This document shows positions 45,584 to 55,575 of a stretch of DNA of 64,000 bases, piece by piece. The translations under genes and the position numbers were made by a program. The stretch comes from Soonwooa sp032062245 (GTDB lineage: Bacteria; Bacteroidota; Bacteroidia; Flavobacteriales; Weeksellaceae), in contig NZ_DAMBQF010000008.1 in NCBI RefSeq assembly GCF_032062245.1, positions 1 through 64,000 on the forward strand, given 5' to 3'. The notes under the pieces were generated by a model. The model was not told the DNA's origin and searched no databases. It saw only the letters and a program-made list of their open reading frames with translations. The first letter of the stretch is position 1, and every line of letters begins with the position of its first letter.

Positions 45584-46351
45584 TTAAAAAAGGAGGTAAT
45601 ATTTAATCGCCAAGTAAATAATGAGTGGAAGTGCGGAACAACTTTCGATCCAAAAAGAAAAGTAAGCATCAGTTTTGTTTTCAGATGCGAAGAATATCAA
45701 AATACAACTTACAAAAGATGTTAACAATAATGCAATAATGCTATCTATTCTGAAAAATAAAATACTTATGATATTTGCTAGAATAATCAAAAAATAGGCG
45801 AGTAATTTTGTGTTTTTGATACCAATTAATTTCGGGAAAGTGACGACTGTATCGTATTTCATATCGCGAATATCAAAAGGCAAAACAAGTGCGGAGATGA
45901 AAAAAAAGCTAAATCCGATAATTGGCCAATTAACTTCTGGCAATCCTAAGAATCCAAAGGATAAGGCCCAAACTAGTCCAACATAGAAAATTTTGACAAA
46001 TGGTATGTTACGAATGGTGTTCGCAAGAAAATTACTGTTGTACAAAAGTCCCAGAACAACTATTAATAACCATTTTAATAAGACAATTTCGTTATGATTT
46101 CTGATGATCAGGAGAACGCAAATAATACCAGTAAAAAAATTGAATATTAATATTTTTTTAAATATTCGACCTTGCCCTTGGTATTTTGTATAAAGATAAC
46201 CACTGAAAAATGTTAGAAAAATGAGGTACAGCTTGGGAAAACGGAATGTATTTTGTTCCAAAAAGAAAAAAGCAGCCAACATTGTTCCCATTAAGGAAAC
46301 ATAAATTTGGCTGTCTACAATATATATTTTTGCTAATTTTAAAACTGACAT
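45584..46351 (-). CDS. UbiA-like multi-pass membrane protein
   Basis: Integral membrane protein of 255 aa with about eight hydrophobic segments. The loop LVLPFDIRDMKYDTVVTFPKL (start near residue 155) matches the second Asp-rich motif of UbiA-type prenyltransferases (DxRDxxxD followed by T-x-P). The first Asp-rich motif (NxxxD) is not obvious near DSQIYVS, so activity is uncertain. UbiA enzymes attach prenyl chains to aromatic acceptors such as menaquinone or haem precursors. It lies directly upstream of recF on the same strand. Call it UbiA-superfamily-like rather than a defined enzyme. Confidence 0.7.
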   Translation of the reverse strand: MSVLKLAKIYIVDSQIYVSLMGTMLAAFFFLEQNTFRFPKLYLIFLTFFSGYLYTKYQGQGRIFKKILIFNFFTGIICVLLIIRNHNEIVLLKWLLIVVLGLLYNSNFLANTIRNIPFVKIFYVGLVWALSFGFLGLPEVNWPIIGFSFFFISALVLPFDIRDMKYDTVVTFPKLIGIKNTKLLAYFLIILANIISILFFRIDSIIALLLTSFVSCILIFFASENKTDAYFSFWIESCSALPLIIYLAIKYYLLF

Positions 46352-46411
46352 TATATTACAAAGTAAACAAAATTGTAGCTTTTGTAATGTGATTTTGATA
46401 AATAAAAGTTT

Positions 46412-49400
46412 ATGAAAAAACTCATTCCTACTTTAGGATTGTTGTTATTGACTAGTTTTTCGGCTCCAGTTTTTGGACAGAATTACTACGAGCAACAATG
46501 GAAAATCATTAAAGAACAGGCGAAGAAAGGAAACTTTAAGTCCAACCAAACGATTTTTCAAAATATTCAAAAACAAGCCATGAAAGATAAAAATCTACCA
46601 GAGTTAATTAAAGCCCTGAAAGGTGATTTTAGCATTGTTAAAACCATTTTTGACGATACCGAAAATGATAATGCCAGTCGTTTTTTTAAAAAAATTGAAG
46701 AAACAAAAAATTCTTTTTCTGGTAAGGAAGATTTGGTTTTGGAGGTTTTGAAAGCCGAATTTATCAAGGATTATTACGATTCTGTACAATGGAAAATTAG
46801 AAGTCGTACCAATGTTGACAATCAAGATGTTTCTCAGATTGAGACTTGGACTAATCTCGGTTTCAAAAACTATTTATTAAAAAAATATCAACTGGTTTTT
46901 GACAAAAAAGAAGAACTTAAATCGATTAATTTAAGTTCCTATAAAAGTATTTTTAATGGCGCTTATGATGAAGAATATTTTCCGACGATGTTAGATTGGG
47001 CGTCGACGCAATATGTTCGATTTTTAAATGATTCTAACTTGTTTACTAAGAATGAATTAGACGCGAATCAACCAACAATTCTTCAAGTTTATGATGATTT
47101 AATAACGACAAATTCTGGGAATGCAAAATTGTATTTTAAGTCTGAAAAATTAGCTTATCAAATCCAAAGAAATCCTAATGATAAAAGCTTAAAAAAGCAA
47201 TGGCAAGTCTTGTATAATGATGCGACAGAAGGCGATTACAAAGTGCTGATTGCGTCAAATCTTGCCTCGGATTTAATAACAAATAAAAAGCAAAAAGAAG
47301 CTTTAGAAATTATTAAAAATGCAAAATCAAAATACCCAAAATCTGGATTTTTAGGAAATATTCAAAATCTAGAAAACAGCATTATTCAACCTAATGCTAA
47401 TCTTTATCTTGAGCCGACAAGTTTAGCTAACAAACCATTTCAGGTCGTTGTTGAAGCTAAAAATGTGAAAAACATTCAGTTGAAAATTTATCAAGTTAAA
47501 GACGATATTTTAGGATTTTTAAGTTTTGTTTCTGATCCATATAATTCGAAGTTTTCAAGTGTTAAAAAAACATTAGTGAAAACTGAAAATTTTGAAGTTC
47601 CAACAAAAGAAGATTTTCAAACCCATAAAACATCATTTGAGGTTAAAGCGCTTCCTGCAGGAATCTATATGCTGGAATATTTGGTCGATGGCGACAATCC
47701 AATTAATTATTATGGCAATTATTTTTTAGTGTCTGCCGCAAAGTCGATTTATAAAAATATTTCCAATAAAAATCAAGATAATTCGGAGTTGTTGTGGATT
47801 AATTCTGATAACGGAAGTTTAATAAAAAATCCAAGTTTAAAGGTTTTCGAATATCTTCCGAATGCAAAATCTATATCTAACAATGTGGTGACGATTAACA
47901 AAGATTCGAGCTTTCAATTGCCGATTACCACAAAGAAATTTTACTATCGTTATCATCTTTTACAAGATACCAAAACTGGTGACGTTGAGTTGAGACAAAC
48001 TTATGGTTCTAATAATGATTATCGCGAAGAAAATAAAACTAGAAAAGATTATCGAGCACAGATTTTCCTTGACAGACAAATCTATCGCCCAGGACAAATC
48101 GTTTATTTCAAAGTCATAAATACAAAGCTAGAGGCTAATAAAGAATCTGTTGTAGCAAAGCTTTCGCAAGAAATTGTTTTGGAAGATGCGAATGGCGAAG
48201 AAATCGCAAAGCAAACTTTTACAACTAACGAATTTGGTTCATACAACGGAAGTTTTACGCTTCCAAAGTCAAAACTTAACGGAAATTTCAGTTTAGTAAT
48301 TGATGATGAAAAGTTAGTTATTTCTGAACAAAAAGATTTCTTGGTCGAAGAATACAAACGTCCAACTTTCGAATTGAATTTTGAACCCATAAAAGATGAA
48401 TATAAATATGGTCAAAAGATTGAATTAAAAGGAAAAGCGACGATGTTTTCAGGCGTTCCGTTGTCTAATTCTAATATTCAGTATGCGATTAAAAAACAAA
48501 ATATCCGTTGGCGATATTTTTCTTGGTATCCAAGAATTTATGACAATGAAAATTCGATTTTGGGAGAAACTAAAACCAATGACAAGGGCGAATTCACAAT
48601 TGTTTTAGATTTAAAAAAGGACGAAAAACTAGAAGGTGTCCAAGTTGATCAATACAACATTAATGCAAGTGCAACGGATATTGCCGGTGAAACGCAATCT
48701 GCAGATACGAGCTTAACAGTGTCTTCCGTTTCTCATTATATTGATGTAACGCCGCTTAAAGACCAATTTTCGGATGATGATGTTAAGTTGAATGTTGAAA
48801 CGAAAAACTATAACCATCAAAATCTTAAAAAAACTTATCATGCAAAATTGACGAAGTTGGAAGAGCCGCAACGCGTTTTCAGAAGTCAGTTTAAAGATCA
48901 AATTCAGGATTTGCCGAAACTATCAAAATCAGAATTTATAAATCTTTTCCCGAATGATCGATTTGATAAAAATGATCTTCCGAAAAATTGGAATGCAGAA
49001 CGAGTTTTGTTTGACAAAACCGCGCAAGATTCGGTCTTTAACATTGGTAAATTAAATGCTGGTTACTACCGATTAGACTTTTATAATATCGAAGGCAAAG
49101 ACAGTATCAAAACTAGTCAGGATTTTCAAGTTTGGAGTAAATCGAGTTTGGATGCAAAACAAAAAACTTTCCTTAACACAAGTTTTGACAAGAAAGAATA
49201 TAAAGTTGGAGAAACGGCTAATCTGATGATTTATTCGGCGGTTCCAGATGCAATTGCTAATATTTATATTCAAAATGGTGATGGGAATACTGTTTTTGAA
49301 AGAAAAGATTTGAAAAATGGTTTCCTAAATTATCCAATTAAAATTTTTGAAAAATCGGAAGTTCTAAATGTGCAAGTTGTTTTAGCAGGTTTTAATGATG

Positions 49401-52300
49401 TTCAAACTGAAACTTTGTATGTTCCGATAAAAGGAAAAGATAATGCCTTAAAAATTGAAACCACAACTTTCCGTGATAAGTTACAACCAAATTCTAAGGA
49501 AAAATGGACGTTGAAAGTGTCAGGCGCAGAAAACGAAAAAGTGATGGCTGAGGTTTTGGCGAATATGTACGACATGTCTTTGGATAAATTTGTAGCTAAC
49601 AGATATTCATTTAATAATATATTTTATAGAAGTGATATCATCAATGATTATCAAATTAGTACTGTTTTGAAGCAATTGTATTATAATAAACGACTTAAAT
49701 ATTCAAATACTAAAAACGTTCGTGAGCCGCAATTTAATTGGATGCAACCACATTTTGTAAGTCACTCTTTATCGCTAGAAGGAAGAGCTGCAGGGATTGA
49801 AATAGCATCTCCTGCTCCAGTAGCAAACAAAATAATGATTCGTGGTGTAGCTTCTATAAAAGAGTCAGATAGTTATTCAGTTGTAGATAGCGTAGCGACG
49901 AAAATGGAGTTTAATCCTAATGCAAGTGGGAGTATTGAAAACAAAGAACTTGAAAACATCAAAGTACGTGAGAATCTTAACGAAACAGCATTTTTCTATC
50001 CAAATTTAGTAACCGCTGACAAAGGCAACGTAAGTTTCGAATTTATAACGCCTGAAGCTTTGACTAAATGGAAATTGATGTTGCTCGCGCATACTAAAGA
50101 TGCAAAATCTGCTTATTTGGAAAAAACGGTGGTAACGCAAAAAGACTTTTCGGTGACGCCAAATTATCCTCGATTCTTACGAGAAGGTGATGTGTTGACA
50201 TTCCAAACAAAAATCAACAGTTTGGTATCAAAAGCTTTGACTGTTTATGCAAAACTTCAGATTTTGGATGCATTTACCAATGAAGATATTTCGGAGAAGT
50301 TTAAACTAAGCAATTTGACGCAAGTTGCTGGTTATAATGTAGAACAAGCTTTTAGTTTAAAAGAAAATTCGAGTACAGCTTTGTCTTGGACTTTGACGAC
50401 ACCGAAAGATGTTTCCTCGATTATCATAAAAGTTGTTGCGAAAGCTGGCGAATATTCCGACGGCGAACAAAAGGCTGTTGCAGTGCTTCCAAACAGAATG
50501 TTGGTGACAGATGCGACACCGATTTTTGTAAAAGAAGGCGAAACTAAAACTTTTGAAATTGAGAATTTAATTAATAATAATTCAACAACAGTTTCTAATG
50601 TCAGAAATACTTTGGAGCTGACGACCAATCCTATTTGGGAAGTGATGTTTGCTTTGCCAAGTCTTAAAAACGAGACCAAAAATTCGGCAGATGTTATCTT
50701 TAACAAATGGTTTGCTGATGTTATCGCTTCTGAAGTTTTCCGTGCTAATCCAAGAATGAAAACGATTTTTGACGAATATCAATCAAAAGGACTTTTAACA
50801 TCAAACCTTGAAAAAAATCAAGAATTAAAACAACTCCTTCTTGACGAAACGCCTTGGATGTTAGAAAGCAAAACAGAAGAAGAACAAATGACGAAATTGG
50901 CAAGATTGTTTGACGCGAACACCATGCGTAATAGCCTTAATGAAGATTGGAAAACGTTGTTACAATTGCAAAATCCAGATGGCGGATTTAGTTGGTATCC
51001 TGGCTATCCAAGTTCTTACTATTCGTCTTTGTATATTTTGAAAAATTTAGGAAAAATCAATCTATGGCTGAAAGATCATGTTAAAGATTATCAGTCGGAT
51101 TCTCAAAAACAAATGATTACTAAGCTTATCGCGTTTGTTGATAGTAATATTAATAAGTATTGGGATGTTCGCAAAGAAAACCCTTGGAGCAATGCTTCTT
51201 TAGAATATCTGGATGCAAGACATTATTGGGAGAAAGATTATCCATTGACAGCTAATCCAAAAGCTTTGAAAACTCTTGTTATTAAAAAAGCAAAAACGGC
51301 GAAGATTGATGATTTTACATTCTTTGGATTGCATAGAGCGGCGATGTTGTTTGACCAATATGGATTAAAAGATGTGTCTACAAAATTGATGACTTATCTT
51401 AAAGAAACGTCTACAAATTCTAAAACGCAAGGTGTCTACTGGAAACAAAATCTTAATGATTGGGGTTGGTATTCTTCAAAAGTTGTGAATCATGCAGGCG
51501 CTTTGGAAGCTTTTAATACTTTGAAACCAAATGATATTCAGTTTATAGAAGATTTGAAAATTTGGTTAATTACTCAAAAAGAAGTTAACTCATGGGGAAC
51601 TTCGAGAAGTACAGCTGAGGTTATTTTTACGATTTTAAACTCTGGTAAATCTTGGACAACGCCAGAAAGTGATAAAGCAACAATTGTTTGGGGAAATAAA
51701 GATATGAGTCAAGCGCAACAAAAAGCGACTGGTTATATCAAAATGAGCGAAACTTCTTCTAATGTTGATAAATTTTTAGGAAAAGTAACAGTAACAAAAA
51801 CGGGTGCTGGAATTGTACAAGGAGGATTGTTCTGGCAATATTATGAGGATTTGGATAAAATAAAATCTTCTGAAAGTTATATCTCTATTAAAAAAGAATA
51901 TTTCAGAAAAATTAAAACTGAAAATGGTGAAGAATTAAAACCAATTACTGTAAATACGCCATTAAAAGTTGGTGATAAAATTACGGTGAGAATGATTCTT
52001 AACACCGACCGAAATATGGAATATGTTCAGTTGAAGGATATGCGCGCTGCGGGAACGGAGCCTTTGGATGTTATCTCTGGTTATCAATGGAAAAATAATC
52101 TTGGCTATTATCAATCGACAAAAGATGCGTCAACTAATTTCTATATCGAATATATGCCGAAAGGAAAATATGTTTTTGAATATGATTTGGTGGCAAATGC
52201 TTCTGGTGTTTTTTCAACAGGGATTTCAACTTTGCAAAACTATTACGCACCTCAAATGAACAGCCATACAGCAGGTTCTAAAATGGAAATTAAGGAATAG
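46412..52300 (+). CDS. Alpha-2-macroglobulin-like exported protein with SusC-signature insert
   Basis: Giant exported protein of 1962 aa. Signal peptide about 1-22 (SAPVFGQ); no lipobox. A helical N-terminal region (about 25-320) precedes macroglobulin-type beta domains: the YRPGQIVYFKV motif lies near 555 and the DFLVEEYKRPTFE motif near 645. At about 1118-1145 a stretch (SLEGRAAGIEI, KIMIRGVASI) resembles the plug signature of SusC receptors. The alpha-2-macroglobulin core follows (FFYPNLVTADKGNVSF near 1190) and a thioester-domain-like helical toroid (about 1400-1750, with NPDGGFSWYPGYPSS). The CxEQ thioester is missing. Such proteins are thought to guard the periplasm against proteases; here that is inference. 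No pbpC-like partner is adjacent. Confidence 0.88.
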   Translation: MKKLIPTLGLLLLTSFSAPVFGQNYYEQQWKIIKEQAKKGNFKSNQTIFQNIQKQAMKDKNLPELIKALKGDFSIVKTIFDDTENDNASRFFKKIEETKNSFSGKEDLVLEVLKAEFIKDYYDSVQWKIRSRTNVDNQDVSQIETWTNLGFKNYLLKKYQLVFDKKEELKSINLSSYKSIFNGAYDEEYFPTMLDWASTQYVRFLNDSNLFTKNELDANQPTILQVYDDLITTNSGNAKLYFKSEKLAYQIQRNPNDKSLKKQWQVLYNDATEGDYKVLIASNLASDLITNKKQKEALEIIKNAKSKYPKSGFLGNIQNLENSIIQPNANLYLEPTSLANKPFQVVVEAKNVKNIQLKIYQVKDDILGFLSFVSDPYNSKFSSVKKTLVKTENFEVPTKEDFQTHKTSFEVKALPAGIYMLEYLVDGDNPINYYGNYFLVSAAKSIYKNISNKNQDNSELLWINSDNGSLIKNPSLKVFEYLPNAKSISNNVVTINKDSSFQLPITTKKFYYRYHLLQDTKTGDVELRQTYGSNNDYREENKTRKDYRAQIFLDRQIYRPGQIVYFKVINTKLEANKESVVAKLSQEIVLEDANGEEIAKQTFTTNEFGSYNGSFTLPKSKLNGNFSLVIDDEKLVISEQKDFLVEEYKRPTFELNFEPIKDEYKYGQKIELKGKATMFSGVPLSNSNIQYAIKKQNIRWRYFSWYPRIYDNENSILGETKTNDKGEFTIVLDLKKDEKLEGVQVDQYNINASATDIAGETQSADTSLTVSSVSHYIDVTPLKDQFSDDDVKLNVETKNYNHQNLKKTYHAKLTKLEEPQRVFRSQFKDQIQDLPKLSKSEFINLFPNDRFDKNDLPKNWNAERVLFDKTAQDSVFNIGKLNAGYYRLDFYNIEGKDSIKTSQDFQVWSKSSLDAKQKTFLNTSFDKKEYKVGETANLMIYSAVPDAIANIYIQNGDGNTVFERKDLKNGFLNYPIKIFEKSEVLNVQVVLAGFNDVQTETLYVPIKGKDNALKIETTTFRDKLQPNSKEKWTLKVSGAENEKVMAEVLANMYDMSLDKFVANRYSFNNIFYRSDIINDYQISTVLKQLYYNKRLKYSNTKNVREPQFNWMQPHFVSHSLSLEGRAAGIEIASPAPVANKIMIRGVASIKESDSYSVVDSVATKMEFNPNASGSIENKELENIKVRENLNETAFFYPNLVTADKGNVSFEFITPEALTKWKLMLLAHTKDAKSAYLEKTVVTQKDFSVTPNYPRFLREGDVLTFQTKINSLVSKALTVYAKLQILDAFTNEDISEKFKLSNLTQVAGYNVEQAFSLKENSSTALSWTLTTPKDVSSIIIKVVAKAGEYSDGEQKAVAVLPNRMLVTDATPIFVKEGETKTFEIENLINNNSTTVSNVRNTLELTTNPIWEVMFALPSLKNETKNSADVIFNKWFADVIASEVFRANPRMKTIFDEYQSKGLLTSNLEKNQELKQLLLDETPWMLESKTEEEQMTKLARLFDANTMRNSLNEDWKTLLQLQNPDGGFSWYPGYPSSYYSSLYILKNLGKINLWLKDHVKDYQSDSQKQMITKLIAFVDSNINKYWDVRKENPWSNASLEYLDARHYWEKDYPLTANPKALKTLVIKKAKTAKIDDFTFFGLHRAAMLFDQYGLKDVSTKLMTYLKETSTNSKTQGVYWKQNLNDWGWYSSKVVNHAGALEAFNTLKPNDIQFIEDLKIWLITQKEVNSWGTSRSTAEVIFTILNSGKSWTTPESDKATIVWGNKDMSQAQQKATGYIKMSETSSNVDKFLGKVTVTKTGAGIVQGGLFWQYYEDLDKIKSSESYISIKKEYFRKIKTENGEELKPITVNTPLKVGDKITVRMILNTDRNMEYVQLKDMRAAGTEPLDVISGYQWKNNLGYYQSTKDASTNFYIEYMPKGKYVFEYDLVANASGVFSTGISTLQNYYAPQMNSHTAGSKMEIKE

Positions 52301-52309
52301 GTTTTTGAT

Positions 52310-52333
52310 TTATGAATTATGAATTATGAATTA
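52310..52333. repeat. Short tandem repeat, unit TATGAAT
   Basis: Three consecutive copies of a 7-bp unit (TATGAAT) begin 10 nt after the alpha-2-macroglobulin stop codon. It is followed within a few bases by a second heptamer array of different sequence. Confidence 0.8.
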
Positions 52334-52338
52334 ATTTT

Positions 52339-52386
52339 GCTAAACGCTAAACGCTAAACGCTAAACGCTAAACGCTAAACGCTAAA
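52339..52386. repeat. Heptamer tandem repeat, unit GCTAAAC
   Basis: Six full copies plus a six-base partial copy of GCTAAAC, perfectly conserved, then an A-run and a terminator. It is non-coding and lies between the alpha-2-macroglobulin gene and the decayed T9SS gene. Such arrays change copy number easily by slippage. Confidence 0.93.
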
Positions 52387-52393
52387 AAAAAGC

Positions 52394-52425
52394 AAATGAG
52401 CGACGGATTAATCCGTCGCTCATTT
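52394..52425. terminator. Strong bidirectional terminator
   Basis: A perfect 15-bp stem (52394-52408 with 52411-52425), 2-nt nominal loop, flanked by A- and T-runs. It lies between convergent genes. Confidence 0.92.
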
Positions 52426-52459
52426 TTTTATAACCTAAACTTAAAAAATATGATTTAAC

Positions 52460-53797
52460 CTATTCTTTTACGATTTTTTGTGTCGTTGTTGTAGTCGCGT
52501 CAGTAACTCTTACAATGTAATTTCCTTTTGGAAGGTTGGATACATTAACTTGATTAGTTGTTACAGAAGCAACTTTCTGTCCTGTCATATTAATATCTTC
52601 AACAGATTTAATGTTTTTAGCATTAGTGATGTTTAAGACATCTTTTACGGGATTTGGGTAGATTTTGATATCAGATTTTGCGGATGTATTTCCAGTAGAA
52701 AGATTAGTGGTAAGATCGACCATAAAGCCATAAGTTTTAAAATCTGGGGTTCTTGCAACACTAACAATTTTGGTTCCGTCGCCAGAAATGGCAAGAGGTA
52801 ACGCTAAAGTGTAATTTCCTAAATCGATGCCAAAACTTGATACATAAGTATTAAGGTTAAACAAACCATTTGTCTGCGACCAGATGAAACCATCACCACC
52901 GTAGGGGCTTCCTGGGAAGTTTCGGAAAAACCCGACAACTTTTTTCCCGTCAGCGGTTACGTCAGCTGCGCCACCTCGATTGAAATTGCTAGATAATTCG
53001 TGTGTAATAGATTGGTAACCTGATTCTTCGGTGTATACAAAAGGGTAGGTACCAACAATACCAACTATAACTTTTCCGTCTGCTGACACACGATTGGCTT
53101 CACCAAAAGTAGGTGTTCCTTGTGCGTTATTGATAACCGTTTGTGCCCCATTTTCCAATATGTTGCTGCACGTTGACCAGATGCTAAATCTTGAAAACCA
53201 ACAACAACAGATTTATCAGCGCTTATGCCTTTAGCTCTTGTACTTTTTTCAGGGAAAAGACTTCCTAGATTTTCGATACCATTTTCAGCAGTCTATTTGA
53301 TAGCTCTGGTAGCAGTATTCGATAAGATGCCATAACCTATAAGTGTAAATCCGTCTGCAGATACACCCCAATTCGAGCTATTAAGACCATCTTGACTTTG
53401 AGCAAGACCATGATGATAAGTCTAACTCGCACTATTTTTGTCATAGCTCGCCATTTCGTTAAGGTTATTTTGAGGATTGGTCATATAACCAGCGATTCTT
53501 GAAACATTATCACAGACAACGACATTCTCGATTAGGTTACCAGTCGTTAGTCCGCCCACATTAACGATTGACTGAGTTGGGCTCCACATCTATTGGTTTT
53601 TTCCACCTTGGCTCCCTACAACTGTTCCGTTAATGCTAACATCCATTGGTTGCAGTCCTTCGCCAGTAATATAAAATTGTCCATAAGACATTGTTCCGAA
53701 TAACGAAATTGACATCACTTGAAACAAACGCTTGTAACTCTTTATTATATTTTTTCTTCTTTAAATTAAGTTTTACAATTTTAAAGGCTTTATTCAT
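52460..53797 (-). pseudogene. Decayed T9SS type A protein with HAF-like repeats
   Basis: Only 52460-53158 remains open; it encodes the last repeats and a type A sorting domain (IYPNPVKDVLNITNAKNI, then VSNLPKGNYIVRV). Upstream the same protein continues in another frame after a missing base near 53155 (restoring YWENG). It then carries three in-frame TAG codons at 53293-53295, 53422-53424 and 53590-53592, each where Trp is expected. A further frame change, near an A-run around 53750, is needed to join the signal-peptide region to an ATG at 53797. The repeat unit, seen as ISADKSVVVGFQ, VSADGFTLIGYG, VTADGKKVVGFF and ISGDGTKIVSVA, is the HAF-type extracellular repeat. A dead gene for a secreted beta-rich protein, divergent from the TPR-AraC pseudogene. 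Confidence 0.88.
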
Positions 53798-53957
53798 TTT
53801 TTCAAAATAGATGTGTTTTAAGATTCATGAAATTTTAAAGTGTTAAATGTTTAATTTAATTAAAATCAGTGTTTTATGTATTTGTAAATTCTAAAATTTG
53901 AAAAAAAATATTTTAAGAATATTAGTCAGCAATCACTTAAAAAGCTATTTTTGTTAG
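53798..53957. promoter_or_regulatory. Shared divergent intergenic region
   Basis: About 160 nt of A/T-rich DNA between the start of the HAF-repeat pseudogene (minus) and the TPR-AraC pseudogene (plus). It would have carried both promoters. No operator or strong -7 box was recognised. Confidence 0.4.
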
Positions 53958-55575
53958 ATGTTGCGTCCCCAGAATCTAATTCTTTTAATGTTTTTGATGT
54001 TTTCGTTGTTAAACGGACAAAAGAATAATGACTTTTCCTCATTGGTGGATAAGAGCATGTAAAAGATTTATCAGAAGCCAGATGAGGCCATTAACTTTAT
54101 ACAAAGCTTTATAATAAGTGAGCAAAATCCGGCACATCGTTTGGTTTTACAAAACCTAATGGCGCAAGCTTATGCGATGAAGGGCGCTTATGTGCAATCT
54201 GTGAGAATGTCTTTGGATAAAAAAAAATAATATTCTGCACCCGAGTAATCAAGATTTTGCAAAACTTATTAGAGATTATGCTTTGGCAGAACAATATCAA
54301 AATTTAAAACTCTATACACAATCTTCAAAATTAATTTCAGAATTGTTGAAAGATCAATCTTTATACAAATCGGATGAAAATTATAATATTACGATTGCGA
54401 AGATCTATCAACTACAAGCCATTAATTTTTCGGTGAATAAAAAAACGGATGAAGCTCTCAGTTCGTTTCAAAAAAGTGACACTTATCTTAAAAGTCAGAC
54501 TACTGAGAATTTTATTATTAAAACAGAAAATGACCTTTTACAAGCAAGTATTGATCTCAATCGCAAACAAATTGACAGGGCAAAAACTGTATTATTTGCA
54601 ACAAAGCAAGTTGTTGATAACAAGTCGGAGCAAGTGTTTTTATACAGTTTGACTTACGAAAGATTGGCGCGACTTAGCTTTTTAGATAAAAACTATTCGG
54701 AAGCGATTTCTTTGTTAGAAAAAGCTTTAGCAAATGTGGAAGGAGTTGATTATTTGGTTTTAAAATCTAGGATTTATGACCAAATGGCAAAGAGTTATCT
54801 CGCACTGCAAAACGAAGATAAGTATAGGTTTTACGAAAAACTTTTTGTCGATAGCAAAGCAAAAATAGATGCCAGTCAGAAAGAAGGCATCCGATATTTG
54901 TTAAAATTGACAGAACTTCGGGAGCAACAAAGTCTGGAGCAAAGTCGTAAAGATGCTAGTTTTTTAACAAGATTTTTACTAATTGGTTTTGCTGTTGCTG
55001 TTGCGGAATTAGCGATTTATTACTTTTTTGAATATAAAAGAAAAGAAGAGCTTGCGAAACAATTGGACTTTTTTAAAAATAAAAAATCGTATTTTAAAAA
55101 ATTATCTGACGCAAAGGCGGATTTATCCAAGCCAACTTCGGAACCTCAAATTGATGATAACCATAATCTACATGAGTCGGAAGTTAAACAACCAAAGAAG
55201 AGCATTTTAATTTCTAAAGAGAAAGAAGACGAGATTTTGCAAAAGTTGGACGAGCTAGAAAAGTCCGATCGATTTTTAAATAAAGAAATGTCGTTAGCTG
55301 TACTGGCGGGACAGTTAGAAACCAATACCAAATATCTTTCAGAAATTATTAATAAATATAAAGGCAATAATTTCAATCATTATATTAATGAGTTACGAGT
55401 TAATTATATAGCTTATATGTTGAAAACCAATGCGATATATCTTAATTATAAAGTAAGTTATTTGGCTGAGGTTTCGGGCTTTTCGTCGCACAGTGCCTTC
55501 ACGACTGTTTTTAAATCAATTACAGGGATGTCACCCAATGCGTATATCCAACAGATTAATCAAAGCAACAAATGA
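53958..55575 (+). pseudogene. Broken TPR-transmembrane-AraC regulator
   Basis: The gene begins at an ATG at 53958 with a signal-peptide-like start (LILLMFLMFSLLNGQ). An in-frame TAA at 54054-54056 (SM*KIYQKP, Tyr expected) and an extra A in a 9-A run (54219-54227) interrupt it. From about 54228 the frame is open to 55575. It encodes TPR-like helices, a transmembrane segment (TRFLLIGFAVAVAELAIYYFF), a linker, and an AraC-type DNA-binding domain at the C-terminus (SLAVLAGQLETNTKYLSEIIN; VSYLAEVSGFSSHSAFTTVFK). The DNA-binding domain is complete, so an internal restart at the TTG at 54283 could still make a truncated membrane-bound regulator. Its stop overlaps the next gene's ATG (ATGA). Confidence 0.87.

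Noticed and set aside
52339..52386. CRISPR-like array
   Set aside because: The units are 7 bp with no spacers and no cas genes nearby; a simple tandem repeat.
53290..53595. UAG reassigned to Trp
   Set aside because: TAG is used as a normal stop in this window (for example after the ribokinase), and the same gene also has a frameshift, so decay is the simpler explanation.
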